A stretch of DNA of 64,000 nt, from the NCBI GenBank assembly GCA_022478985.1, contig JAKSZP010015905.1, positions 106,215 through 170,214 of the forward strand. Reading direction: 5' to 3'. Below are positions 12,057 through 23,289 of the stretch, piece after piece (positions within the stretch are counted from its first letter, which is position 1; the number at the start of each line of letters is the position of its first letter). Source of the stretch: Massospora cicadina. Its lineage: Eukaryota > Entomophthoromycota > Entomophthoromycetes > Entomophthorales > Entomophthoraceae. Position numbers and translations under genes: made by a program. Below the pieces are notes generated by a model that was not told the origin of the DNA, did no database searches, and saw nothing but the letters and a program-made list of their open reading frames with translations.

Positions 12057-12780
12057 TTGACAAAACACGATTTATGGTGCGTGAAGGGAGTGGTCCATCA
12101 AGTGGATACTGGTGATCATCCCCCTATCAGATCTCGGCTGATATGCCAGTACAGGGCAGCTGAGGAAGTAGTAACCAAGAAGTTTGAAAAGATGCTCAAA
12201 CAAGGGATGCTCAAACTATCAAAGATTTTATGGGCTTCGCCTGTTCTGATTGTCAAAAAGAAGGATGGAACAACTGGGTAGTAATAGACTACCAGAAGCT
12301 CAACAGCATTACCAAGAAGTATTCATACCCCTTGCCGAAAATTGATGGTGCCTTGAATTAAATGGTAGGAGCACGTTACTTCTCACCTATGGATTTGATA
12401 TCCAGTTTTTGGAAAATCAAGTTACCTGCAGCGGAACAGGAGATATGCCCATTATCACGTCTAAGGGGCTTTTCTAACTGACCCATATGCTAAGGGCTAT
12501 GCAATGCCCCAGCTACACTTTAGCGGACCATGGACACCATTCTCAGCGACCTGAAGCTATTGTGCATCCTTATGTACCTTGACAATATTAATGCCTTTTT
12601 GTATGCATTCTCTGAGCATCTTACCCATCTGAAGGAGGTCTTCTGCAAACTTGTGGAGGCCAAATTAAAATAAATCCCATAAATTCCATTTTTAAGGACT
12701 AACTGGAGTATCTTGGGTTTGTGGTGGATGTGACTGGGCTGAGGCCCCAACCAGCCAAGGTGGAGCTATCTGAAAAATGA
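12057..12780 (+). pseudogene. Reverse transcriptase relic of element A
   Basis: Ty3/Gypsy-type polymerase in pieces. Landmarks are WASPVLIVKKKDG (near 12231-12270), VIDYQKLNSITKK (near 12280-12315), GLCNAPATL (near 12497-12522) and the active-site box YLDN (12575-12586), where the second catalytic Asp of the usual YxDD has become Asn. Interrupted by several stops. Confidence 0.82.
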
Positions 12781-12789
12781 CTACGCCAA

Positions 12790-13320
12790 CCATTAACTGC
12801 AATATACAAATATTTTGGAGATGGTCAGCTACTACTGCCACTTTATACCCAATTTCAGTTGTGTTGTAGTTCCGCTGTTTAAGTTATTGAACAAAGATGC
12901 CCCATTTGAATGGACAGAACGCTGCAATGCTCCTTTGATACAGTAAAATGGCGCTAATCAGTGCACCACTGCTGCAGTAACCTAATTTTGATAAGTTCAT
13001 CGTCCAGATGGATGCATCCCTTTCCGCCGTTGAGGCGGTCCTACCCCAAAAGATGATGTAGGGGAGAAGCACCCAGTGGCGTACTACAGGCAAAGACTGA
13101 ATTGCCACAAACGTAATTACACTGTGACTGAGTGGGAGTGCTTAGTGGTAATATATGCATATAAGCAATTTAGGGTGTATTTGCATGGAGTGAAGTTTAA
13201 AGTCGTAATAAATCATGCTTTGTTACGCTGGTTGCAGAATCTCAAAGAGCCTGAAGGGCATCTAGCCCGATGGGCTCTCAAACCTCAGGCTTTTGATAAT
13301 AAGATTCTCCATTGACTGGA
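12790..13320 (+). pseudogene. RT connection and RNase H relic of element A
   Basis: After the polymerase comes the connection (MVSYYCHFIPNFSCVVVPL near 12820-12880), then an RNase H stretch with HPVAYYRQRLN, NYTVTEWECLVV and LLRWLQNLKEPEGHLARWA (13070-13290). The domain would degrade the RNA strand during reverse transcription. Same organisation as element B, and broken by stops. Confidence 0.75.
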
Positions 13321-13559
13321 GCAAAACGCTAGAACGCAAAACTGCTTGTTGAGAATGCCAACCATTGCTGCTATGGAAGATCTCAGTGACGTTATGTACA
13401 ATAAAATGCTAGCGGAAAATAAGATGATAAAATGACCCAAGTCTTCAAGGATTTAGATGGAATAAGGGACAATAAGTTTCAGAAGAACAGTAAATTGTAA
13501 AAGTAGATAGGGGACTTTACTATGAATTTCCCAAGGCATTCCGACCAACCCAATATTAT

Positions 13560-14230
13560 TATGAGCACACACTGAGCTTTTGGACATGGTGGAGTCTGTA
13601 AGACCCTGGAATTGTTATGACCTCAGTACTATTGGGAAATAATGAACTTCGACATGCTTAAAACTATTTCCTGCTGCCACCAATGCCAAGTGTAAAAGCC
13701 GTGCTGCCATAAGACCTTGTACCAGTAAGTAGAACCCCATTTTGTTTGGCATACAGTTTCCCTTGATATTTTTGGTCCTCTGCCAACATGAGCGAACTGG
13801 TCTAAGTACATTCTGGTGGTGATCACCCACTTAACCAGGTGGTTGAAGCACAGGCAATATGGGATTTGGGGGCAGTCACAGTAACCAAGTTTGTAAAGGA
13901 ATGTATTATCCAGTGACATGGCTGCCATCAGTTCATTCTTACCAAATAACAGAACGAACTTTACTTCACACATCCTTCCAAAGTTAAATGAGATGATGGG
14001 CATCCACGGGGTTCTGATGACCCCATACAACCCTGGGTCCAACTGGATGGTCGAATATGTTAATAAGACCTTAGTGAACATATTTTTAAAATTGGTAACA
14101 GATTGACCTTTCTGATTGGAGTTCCCTCCTTTCCACCACCATCTTTTCCTATAATATTAGCTACCACTCCGCCATGGGGAAGAGTCCATTTCAATTACTA
14201 TATGGGTGATACCCAGCTGTTCCAGCATTG
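13560..14230 (+). pseudogene. Integrase relic of element A
   Basis: Zinc-binding part with HGGVCKTLELL and CCHQCQV (13582-13695), then the catalytic core with SLDIFGPLPT (first Asp, near 13765), NNRTNFTSHILPKLNEM (13945-13995, second Asp now Asn) and NWMVEYVNKTLVNI (14040-14083, Glu kept). It would join element DNA to the target. Frames shift repeatedly and no chromodomain is visible. Confidence 0.75.
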
Positions 14231-14619
14231 CTCTATTTGTGCATAGAAGCTATTGGTGGAATAGATCCCCACCGTTATTTGACTAACCTTGCGGACATGT
14301 TGATCAAATTGCAAACCAAAAGCGTAACCCTTCAAATTAAACAAGAAAATCAAGAATCAGGCTGCTGATCAAGTATAGCATATTGGTTAGCTAAGCTCAA
14401 TGAAGGGGATATGGGTCTGTTTCATGACAAACACAGGTTCAGTGAAAAAGCACAAATTGGCAAGCATTTGGATTAAGCCGTTTGAAGTCAATGAAAAATA
14501 GGTGTCAACGCCTACACTATTAAAAACCCCTAAAGCGGTTAGATCATTAACTGAGCGCATGCAAAGTTCCTCCAGCAGTATAAGCAATAGGAGCCTTATT
14601 GACCAGTCAAATAGGGTAA

Positions 14620-15181
14620 TAATGAGATTCTGATATGACTGGATAATAAGCCTGAAATAGCTATGGCAGATTGGGGAGAATCGGCTGACCATGATACTAG
14701 TTATAACTATTTGAGCACCTTGAGTTGTGGTGATTTTGGGTTGAGAAAAGGGTTATTATTGGATCGCCTTCAAATAGGGTAATAAGGCTATATTAGCATT
14801 TGACAAACAATAATTAAGAATGCCTCAAACAAAGGCGATAGAGAAAAGAGAATACCATACTCTGATGAAACTAATGAGATACAGCGGAACTGAATAGCTA
14901 AGCGGAGAAAAAGGTATTTTCCAAAGTCACTGAGATATAAGCGAGATGAGATAATTGACTGAGGAGAATTGTTAGTAGTTTTGAGAGAGCTGAACAGCAA
15001 GTAACTGCTGTAATTATTAAATAAATAAAGTTTTTTCCAGGGTAATAGCTCCATATCTTATTATATTTTTAAGTGTGTCCAAGGACCAAAGATCTTTATA
15101 TCATTTATTCTAATTGCTCAGTGGGTTTAACCCTATGCAAATTCCCCCAGCATGTTCAACAATTCCACCAAAATTATAACA
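14620..15181 (+). repeat. 3' LTR of element A
   Basis: About 562 bp, homologous to 8640-9193. It begins TAATGAGATTCTGATATG, which aligns with the TGTTGGGAAGTTGATATG of element B. A weak purine tract (AAATAGGGTA) precedes it. It ends ATAACA and is followed by TSD AATAG. Confidence 0.88.
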
Positions 15182-15186
15182 AATAG

Positions 15187-15870
15187 CATCATCCAAAAAA
15201 CCTGGGTCAATTCTCAGTGGAACTCCACTAATCAGGGTAATACTACCGCCCCCAATCTTTGTCTGAAACGCACTATAGATAGCAGCAGGGTTTTTTTAAC
15301 ATGTGGCCAAATAGGAGGTGTTGTTCTGAGGGTCCTCCCCATCCCCTCTCTAACTAATTCCAAACACCAACTCTTTGACTATCCCCTTTTATAGTCTTGA
15401 GGGGGTCTCACAAAAGTCAAATATTTTCTTGGCCAATGCTTGGGTGAAATTTAATAAACCCTTGCCTCATAGATTTATACTACTGATACTAACTCTCCAG
15501 TGGTCATTCCATCAAAGTGAGGCAAGTCTTGATAACCCCAATAGGCTAAATCCCAATATTCCCAGATATGGACACTACTAAGCTAATCTGAACTTTGTGA
15601 CCAACTCTCTTTAAGATCCAATAATCTTAAAGACTAAGCATTGATATATGAAGTTGGTTTGCGGCTTGACCCCATTATTGAGACTAATAAAAACCTATAA
15701 AAATCAAACTTTTGTTTTAGTTAAAGTTTTTATATTTTTTAATTATAAAGTAGTCAATAACCTCCTATTTAATATCCTAAAGTAGAGAACCAACTGATCC
15801 TGTGAATTATTTGTTGGAATTTAGGCGCAGAGTGCACCAGTGAGAATAACAACAGCCTAAAATTTTAACA
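15187..15870 (+). repeat. 5' LTR of element C, right fragment
   Basis: Resumes the C LTR after element A. Aligns with 47238-47771 (for example TAGCAGCAGGGTTT against TAGTAGCAGGGTTT) and with 53021-53190 (AGTAGAGAA, AATTTAGG, AACAACAG). Ends TTTTAACA. Confidence 0.87.
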
Positions 15871-16144
15871 AATGATGCTCACTACAGAGGGTAGTATACC
15901 ACAAATATCTATTAGAAATAGACTTTGGGGTGAATAACCTCACAAACTCCCAGCAGCTTCCAAATCCTGTCTAGATGCTTTAGTCCAGCAGCTATCCAGC
16001 ACACTGTCTTGTCTTAAAACGCTCAAACATCACGTTTGCCAAGCCTTTCATGAGGCTTCATAATTATCTCCAAATCTCCTTTCAGAGACAAATTTACCCC
16101 AGGTGAGAGTAGCATCACTTTTTTCCTCTTTTTCTGTGTTAAAT
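15871..16144 (+). pseudogene. C primer-binding-like site and possible gag 5' end
   Basis: AATGATGCTCACTACAGAGGG directly follows the LTR and matches the A and B primer sites except for a damaged TGG. A short helical peptide follows (DALVQQLSSTLSCLKTLKH, near 15975-16030), plausibly the start of gag. If so, gag is split by the R cassette, because its conserved part lies at 19700 onward. Confidence 0.4.
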
Positions 16145-16179
16145 TCTGGCAGTTGACTCGAAAATAATCCATTTGACAA

Positions 16180-16480
16180 CCAACAGGTCGGGCCAATTAT
16201 CCTCCTAATGCTTGAGCTAATACTCTAATTAGAGCCTATTGCAATAACATGGCTCAGGCCAATTATTGCAACGTGGATTTAATTATATTATCAAAAGCTT
16301 ATTCTGAATAACTTGAACATTTAGGCTGATATTTTTCTGCAATAACATGGCTTGTACAATTATTGCAACATCAATTTAATTATAAAAAACTCAGGCCAAA
16401 ATACACTTGCACGTTCAGGCTGACCTTTTCTGCAACTACTTGGCATGGGCCAATCAACTCAACATTAATTCAAATCAATT
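16180..16480. repeat. Degenerate ~95-bp tandem repeats left of R
   Basis: Successive units begin GCAATAACATGGCT (about 16240 and 16339) and GCAACTACTTGGCA (about 16432). A related sequence, GGCCAAATACACTCGCAC, recurs right of the R gene near 18447. Confidence 0.6.
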
Positions 16481-16539
16481 ATTCTATCAGCAGCCTAGAT
16501 CTTTCCACTAAGAGTAACTTTTGAGCGATTTTTAATCAA

Positions 16540-18334
16540 GTAAAAAGTAAAGTAAGTCAACCCATCTATGACTACCTTCCCCATTTGCCTGTCAATGACC
16601 TTGGATTCTCTGCCGGCTTCTCCCATGTGGGGCAGCAGTGAAACCCCACCCAGTAATTTCCAATCAGTGAAAAAATACGCTCAGACTAGTTTGGCAAGTC
16701 CCACCAAATCTTTGGGTCAATTTATTCCGCCCAAGGATCTCACCATCCACCTTGCACATGCCTAGGAAGTGACTCACAGCCCATTTGTTCTCCCCCACTC
16801 CCAGCTGCATTTTGGCCTTTGGGTCAAATATGGAAAATTATTCCCATATGCTGAGATAGCAATTATTGACCTATCCCAGGCGGTGATGCTGCTAGCCAGT
16901 TTTATAGATTTCCGCCCCTATAAGGGGTACTTCAATCTAGGCTTCACTTATGAATCTGATGCCACCACTGCAGCCACCGTGCCCCTGGTTTTCCATGGCA
17001 CCCCTATACCAACAACGTGCACCCAGCTCCCCATGGACACCACTATGGTGTTTCAATCTGTGGGGTTCCCACACACCTTCCCCCCACGGTGCTCCATCAG
17101 GTGTTGATGAAAGGTTTGTCAACGTACAGATCCAACCCAATCTTTTAGTTTGTGGTCCCCAATGGGGCCACTCGCCTCGCTGGGCCTTGGGCATTTACCA
17201 CAATTAGCCCAACTATTAACAAAATTTCTTTGTTGATTCCCCCCATGGCACCATTCCCTCTGCCCTTGACCACCCATTCTGGGCCCGTGTCAAGGGCGGA
17301 TGGACTATCTGTCCATCTTGCTTCAAGTTGGATCACTCAAAGTGTAAATGCCCCTATCTCGCTACATCCTCTAGGACCTACGTTGCCTCCATTTAGCCCA
17401 CAATACTCCACACACACCACTGCCTTTCAGGTATGTGGCACAATTCTTTCCCCCTCTCCCCAAAACCTGCAGCTGATGCAGCACCTGCAAATGCCAATCA
17501 GGACCCTCCCCATTCCAGTGCCACAGGTGCTTCAACCAATCAGGAGACATATTGAATAATGGTTTGGTCCCACTTTATTCTTCAATTGACAGATACAACT
17601 CATAAATTCACCAAACCCGTTTTTCAATATGATTTGAACCCATGGACTGCATTGGATGAAATCAATGAAGTGGGAAATGTTATTGAAGACTTGGAAGTCC
17701 AAATCAAAGAATTTATACAGGTAAAGCGGCCCGTTCAGTTCCCTCAGCGTTTTTACAGCCCCCAGCTGGATTCCAATGTGTTCCGCCCTACCCACCAGCT
17801 CGCTGAAGCAGCAGCCAAGCACCCAGATAATGCTGACATCTTTGAGTTTGCTGCCAAGTCAATGGCAAAACTAGCTAAGGGTCTCCCTCCTCCCATTTTT
17901 TCCCCAATTCTGTCCCCATTGGGCAAACGTGACATCCTCATCCTCCACAAACAAACACCTGCACCATCCAGAAAGTGGCTGAAGCTTTGAAATACAAGCC
18001 AAAAGCCACCCATGCCACCGCTGCTTTGTTATCCCAGCTTCCTTCCATCTGCCTACACTTGGAACAATGCTTATCTAAGCACCTAGGTGCAAATTTTGCT
18101 TCAGGTAATTACCACAACCAACTGACTATCAGAAATGTCAACCCACATGTCTTTGATCACCCCACATCATTTCTCTCTGCCATATCATGCACTCTTTCCT
18201 ATGAGAAGGACCCCAATACCAAGGATGAGCCCCCAATCCCCTTTCCCCTTCTGCCATGGTGGGATAAATGGCTCATTGCTGTTCCACCTGGTCAGTTGAT
18301 TTATTGTTTTTTGTGTGTTTTGGCGCTTATTTAG
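16540..18334 (+). pseudogene. R-family orphan gene, better-preserved copy
   Basis: A roughly 590-codon coding region in three frames. It covers 16568-17107 (one internal TAG), about 17277-17990 (two stops) and 17975-18334. The order is a WGSSETP segment, SFIDFRPYKGYFNLGFT, VKGGWTICPSCFKLDHSK followed by CKCP (17289-17357; Cys/His spacing suggests a zinc site), a Pro-rich linker, a charged helical part (LAEAAAKHPDNADIFEFA, near 17797-17850) and a C-terminal EPPIPFPLLPWWDKW. I do not recognise the protein. It sits between the start of element C and C's conserved gag, so it is either an insertion or an extra gene of C. An inverted copy lies at 55-1785. Confidence 0.6.
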
Positions 18335-18624
18335 GGCGTTTGGTTCATATTTTCAGTTCTCTTATCTAGTGTTTCTGTTTTGGTAATGTTCATCCCCTGG
18401 TCATTTTACCTCTAATAAATTTAAATCTATTGGCAGCTTGGGCCAAATACACTCGCACAGTTGTGCCAATTATCGCTTTACCAAACCTTGGCAACTAGAC
18501 CCAACTAATTGGGACCAATATTAAGAAATCAGCATAAGAAATAGTTTGGGATCAACCTGAAGATAATGTCTACGAATCACATGAACAAATATACAAAAAG
18601 AATGTAATCCGTTTTCCTCCCTCC

Positions 18625-19075
18625 CTAGGGCAAATTCATATGTTGATCCTCATAATTGGCACAATAGAACTTGCACATGGACCGCTGGAATGGGAGTACC
18701 TAGTGCTATCCAGAGGACAGTTGACGTCCTGATTAGGGAGTTGTTTTTCAGCTGTATGACAAAACATGATTGACTGGTCAAAAATACTTTCCCACCTATG
18801 GCAAATTTTGTATGTCAGTACACATAATAAGAACAATAGCAATTGCACATGGACTGCCCGAATGGGAGTACCTAGTGCTATCAAGAGGGCCATTTGAAAT
18901 CCCAATTAGGGCGTCTTCATCAGCTGTATGACAAAAACATATTTTGAGCTGGTCCTAAAATAATTTTTGTTGTTGATACATGTAACTAGCATGATAGCAC
19001 TTGCACATGGACCAACTGAATGGGAGTACCTAGTGCTAGTTAGAGAGGCCTGCCATCGGCCTGATTAAGGGTACA
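18625..19075. repeat. Three imperfect 158-172-bp tandem repeats
   Basis: The anchor TTGCACATGGA(C) recurs at 18671, 18843 and 19001, each followed by GAATGGGAGTACCTAGTGCTA and later CAGCTGTATGACAAAA or a variant. There is no coding potential. They may be promoter or terminal repeats of the R cassette. Confidence 0.75.
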
Positions 19076-19119
19076 TCATTTTTTAAATTGACCACGAAAT
19101 TCCCCAGATTTCGAATTTT

Positions 19120-19545
19120 GTCAGAAGTATGATGAAACTCATTTTGAGATGATCCTAGGACCATTTTGCATGCTCATTATTGCGGTTTTTGTCCCTGAAA
19201 TCCTCCTGAATATGAGATTATTTTGACATCAATAAACTTAGGAATAGGTTTTAGTCATATCAGTTCAAGGGATAGACTGAGGTGGAAAATAATCTGTGAG
19301 ATTGCGTGCTTGAATGTGCATGAGATGTCCTAGAGGTATAAATACTGGAGCCTGGCCTAATGAATAGTTATCAAATAATCTAGTCTAATAAAAATCTATT
19401 TTATGTAATACTTCTCTCCAGTTTTTATTTTAAGTCGCTTTTGGAGAGTGTCAAGCAAGCTAAGATCTTGAGATCCACAGATTGAAAATTCGCCTGCCTT
19501 GGCTTAAGTTCCCAATTACAGAGGAAAAATCAAGCCCAAAAGTGG
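19120..19545 (+). promoter_or_regulatory. Promoter-like stretch at the right end of the R cassette
   Basis: TATAAATA near 19338, then AATAAAAATC near 19388 about 50 bp on, followed by a TTGGCTTAAG stretch before C's gag. TATA box and polyadenylation-like signal this close resemble an LTR promoter region, but no matching second copy exists in the window. Confidence 0.3.
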
Positions 19546-19559
19546 CCAGAAGAGTTGGG

Positions 19560-20640
19560 GCCATTAGAGGATGCCAAATGAGTTTCTGAACGGTAAAATA
19601 CCTTAAGCCACTGGAAAAATTGAGGATCCTTAGGCCAAACTTCCACCCAATTAAGCGTAAAGGAATTAATTATCCAAGTGAGCGATTCTCAGAATTTCAC
19701 AGTCTATGAGGCTGTTATGGTTGAGGCAAAAGATTCCCTAAAACTAAAAATATTCTCCCCTGCCTCACACGCTTCATTCAAGACTTGATGGTACCTTATA
19801 TGGCCACCCTTAAAACTTGGGAAGAGGTAAAAACGCTCTCATTGAAGAATTTTATTCCACCCATGCTTGCATAGGAAAAAAGGCACTTATGTTCATAAGT
19901 ATACTTGGGGGAATCAGTTGCCTCCTTCGTTGACTGGTTTTACTGAGCAGCCCAGCCTCTCTTGCTTTCCAGTAGCTATCTTTGAATGATGAGATTTCCG
20001 CCATTTTGGCTGGATTAGCCTCATACCCTTCCTTAGCCCAATAGTTGTCTCAGTGAAGCGTTTCCTACGGAATGTTTGGGTTATAAAAGAGGCATTATTA
20101 GAGGTTGCTGATCTCCATGAAGCTATGCCTACCCCAGAAGTCATACTGACCCCTCCAGTGCTGAATACCCTTCCAAAGCCAGTTCCCATGAGGTGTCCCA
20201 AACTAGATTACCCTCCTCCATTAGAGGTTGGCCAGAGGGCACAGGAGGTGATAAGGTCGAGCTCTCTCTCCTCAGCTGCACCTCAAGTCAGCCCTATGGA
20301 ACCAGTTGAGTTCTCATCACACCCCGCACTTACTCCTAAGGGGTCTATCACTATGGTTCAACCATCACGTCACCCTGAGCCGTCCTCCATAACAACCACA
20401 GCCTCATCTCTGACCCAGCGTCAAAATACACTCTTCTCCTCAAGTGGCCTCAAAAGTTGGTGCATCTACAATTCTCCCTTAAAAGCCAAAAGGGTAGATG
20501 AGCGCCAAAAGGCCCTCCCCTGTGAGGAGTACAAGCCAGTTTCTCAGACCCCTCTTATCAATGCGTTAGGTGCATTGATAACCCCTCTGATGATAAAGCT
20601 GAACTGGGTGGTGAAGATGCAGGCTATTAAGTTCTAGGAG
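19560..20640 (+). pseudogene. Gag relic of element C
   Basis: The conserved capsid-like part lies near 19780-19950, with TWEEVKTLSLKNF in one frame and FISILGG in another, then ESVASFVDWF. It is followed by a 194-codon open stretch (20053-20637) that is rich in Pro and Ser and is probably the disordered linker. No clear CCHC knuckle was found. Frames change at least three times. Confidence 0.55.
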
Positions 20641-20929
20641 CACAAATGGAAGCGCAGATACCAGATAAGTTGAGGCCTGAAGGATAGTATGGCTATGTTA
20701 CCACGAAAAACCTATCTCCAACAGTTGTAGAGATGTTCAGAGGTGATTGATACTGCCAGTGAAGCTGACCAGTTTATCAGTGCAGTGATCGATCCACCTA
20801 ACAAGTTCATTCCTCCAATCTATTAAAAGATAAATACCCCGCAATCGCTCAATGCCTTGCCTCCTCTCTCCATTTAAAGGATGTTCTCGCCATCCCCCCT
20901 ACTTTTGGTAGCATGATAACCAAGATATA

Positions 20930-21260
20930 AGTTGTCTACATAATGTGCGAGTCCTAGAAATTCTTGATATGGGTGCTCCAGTGAACGTGGTCTCTTCAAT
21001 GCTCATCAATATAATTAAGTTGGCTCCTGAACTGGACTATTTGCAAGAGTATGGAACTGCAGATTCCTAACAGCATGCAAGCTATTAGAGCCTACTCTTC
21101 TCTAACCATATGGATTGGGAAGCTCCTACTGGCCTCCCCCACTGTGGCATCAAACAATAATGCATAAGACCTGCTCATTGGCACTCAATTAATGTTAAGT
21201 ATGACGGAATTATTAATATGAAACAAGGATTTCTCACCTTATAAAGCATGAAGTTCCCCT
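20930..21260 (+). pseudogene. Retropepsin relic of element C
   Basis: ILDMGAPVNVVSSMLI, with the catalytic triad as DMG (20966-20974), then a pattern matching the proteases of A and B (LDYLQEYGTA, later INMKQGFLTL). Stops separate it from gag and reverse transcriptase. Confidence 0.65.
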
Positions 21261-21859
21261 GGTCTTTACAAATAATGAGCTTAAGAAAAAAGAATACACA
21301 TGAGTCGTTGAACATCCTTCCTCCGCCCTCACTCTTACTTATATCACGTCAGGCAGAAATACAAAAAAGATACCGGACTCCGTGGATGCTGAGGGCCTTC
21401 CATTGTATGCATCAGAGGAGTTAGTAGTACTGGTGGGTGAACAAAAGGTGATACCAAGATTACTATGAAAATCCCCCATAACTGCCTCCTGCACTTAACA
21501 AGTATTGATGGAATAAGTCCTTTGGAACCTCAGATGTTGCCAGGTATCCTAGACCCAGACTATCGGCGACATCAATCTTCTGTTGGGGGATCTTACTAAC
21601 AAGGATGTGGTCATAAAGAAGCATCAGGAGGTTGAAAAAGCCCTGAAGATTCCAATTGAGGACATCTGACAAGTCCATTATATTGGGTCTATGTGAATCA
21701 GGGACTACCTACGGATCAATTGGTATGTGCTTTGCCCCACGTTCAAATTTATGAGGATCTAACCCCCAAAGAGCTCAAAAAGTTCACTCTCTCCTGGAGT
21801 CCTATAGTAACATCTTCTCCTAATCTGATACTGACTCTGAACATATGAAGGGTTGGACC

Positions 21860-22500
21860 CATACCATTGACGTTGGTGATGCTTGGCCTATTCAATTCAA
21901 GCCTTATTTTGAAATCTAAGGTTGAGGAGCTCCAAATGAGGAAGGAGCTGAAACAGCAGCTGGATGCGGGGCTGCTGGTGCCTTCTCAAATCCCTTGGTC
22001 GTCACCTCTTCTACTAATAAAGAAGAAAAATGGAGTTTATCAGGTAGTTATGAACTACCACAAATTGAAAACCTCACAAAGAATGATAGCTATCCTATCC
22101 CCTTCATTGACGGCGTCCTTTCTAAATTCTCCAGTTCTAACTGTTTTTCCGCCATGGACTTGGCTAGTGGATATTAACAAATGGACCTTTCTCCCAAAGA
22201 TTAGGAGAAATGCGCTCTTATTTTCAGTGAGGGCATCTTCCAACCTACTTAACTGCCATAAGGGTTGTGCAACGCGCCTGCCACTTTCCAGCGAGCAATG
22301 GATCATATCTTGAAGGACCTTAAATTAAGCTGCGTCATCATCTATCTTGATAATATCACGGTGTTTTACAATCCCTTTAATGATCATCTTAACCATTTGA
22401 AAGAAGTGTTCCAACGAATGAGGGCTTCTAATATTAATTTTAGCCATCAAAATATACATTCTTCCAAAAAAGTTGGATTTCCTTAGACACGCCATCTCTC
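21860..22500 (+). pseudogene. Reverse transcriptase relic of element C
   Basis: Gypsy-type polymerase with PWSSPLLLIKKKNGVYQVV (near 21990-22050), SYPIPFIDGVL (22090-22122), FSAMDLASGY (22147-22177), GLCNAPATFQRAMD (22262-22305) and YLDN (22343-22354, second Asp lost). One frameshift near 22070 separates the fingers from the palm. It differs enough from A and B to be a separate Gypsy lineage. Confidence 0.82.
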
Positions 22501-22509
22501 AAGGTGGGA

Positions 22510-23150
22510 TACAACCTTTACAAGATAAGGTCGCATCTATATCAAGATGCCGGCGGCTAAAACCCTCTGTGACATCCAGGTATTCTTGGGCATGATGGGG
22601 TATTACCATCAGTTCATCCTCAAGTTCGCCCATCTCAGCGAACCCCTCGTCCCCCTCTTGTGTAAAACGTTCCATTTCATTGGTGTGATAAAAAAAAGCT
22701 GCTTTTGAGACCCTGAAGGAGTTATTGCAACTTTGGCCGATCCTCCGCCACTCTGACTATGGCAAGACCTTTATGCTGTTCATAGATGCCTCTACTACGC
22801 CATTGAAGCTACCTTGGCTCAGCCGGAGGAGAATGGGGTCTATCATCCTGTTTCCAACTATAGCAAGATGATCTCAAAGCTGAACGCAACTACAGAGTCA
22901 CTGAGAAGGAGTGCCTTTCTATCCTGCTCGCTGTGAAAAACTACCGTCCCTTCTCATATAAGACTTCCTTTAAAGTGGTTACTAACCATGCAAACTTAAT
23001 GTCGTTGCAGAATATGAAGGGCACCATGGACGGTTGGCTCGCTGGGCTTTCAAGCTTCAGCATTACAACATGAAGATTGAGCACTAGGTGGGAACTATCC
23101 ATATGAACGTTGATGGGTTGATGTGGCTGCCTGCCCTTCATTAATAGCGA
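22510..23150 (+). pseudogene. RT connection and RNase H relic of element C
   Basis: The connection contains FLGMMGYYHQFI (near 22585-22625). RNase H pieces contain LFIDAS (near 22775-22795), LNATTESLRR, and YEGHHGRLARWAFKLQHYN (near 23010-23070). The end IHMNVDGLMWLPAL corresponds to the HQNADCISQLPTV end in B. Frameshifts throughout. Confidence 0.65.
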
Positions 23151-23289
23151 AGCTGAGAGGTTACATGACCTCCTGATGAAAAACTGATTAATGGAGGGAT
23201 GAGGATGAACCTGTAAAAAAGATGCTATCTAGGCACTCCCACAATACCAAGGTGGAAAGTGGGAATCTATAAAAAAAGTAGGATTAAAC

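Larger units (their letters stand above)
8640..15181 (+). mobile_element. Ty3/Gypsy element A, inserted in C's 5' LTR
   Basis: LTRs at 8640-9193 and 14620-15181 flank gag, protease, reverse transcriptase, RNase H and integrase relics in Gypsy order. The pentamer AATAG directly precedes (8635-8639) and follows (15182-15186) the element. The unfilled target with a single AATAG survives in C's other LTR (about 47233-47237), proving the insertion point. All genes are disabled. Confidence 0.92.

Noticed and set aside
17145..17559. Overlapping ORFs on both strands in 16.9-17.6 kb as separate genes
   Set aside because: The R reading frame shared with the inverted copy at 55-1785 explains the region; the others are shadows in C-rich sequence.
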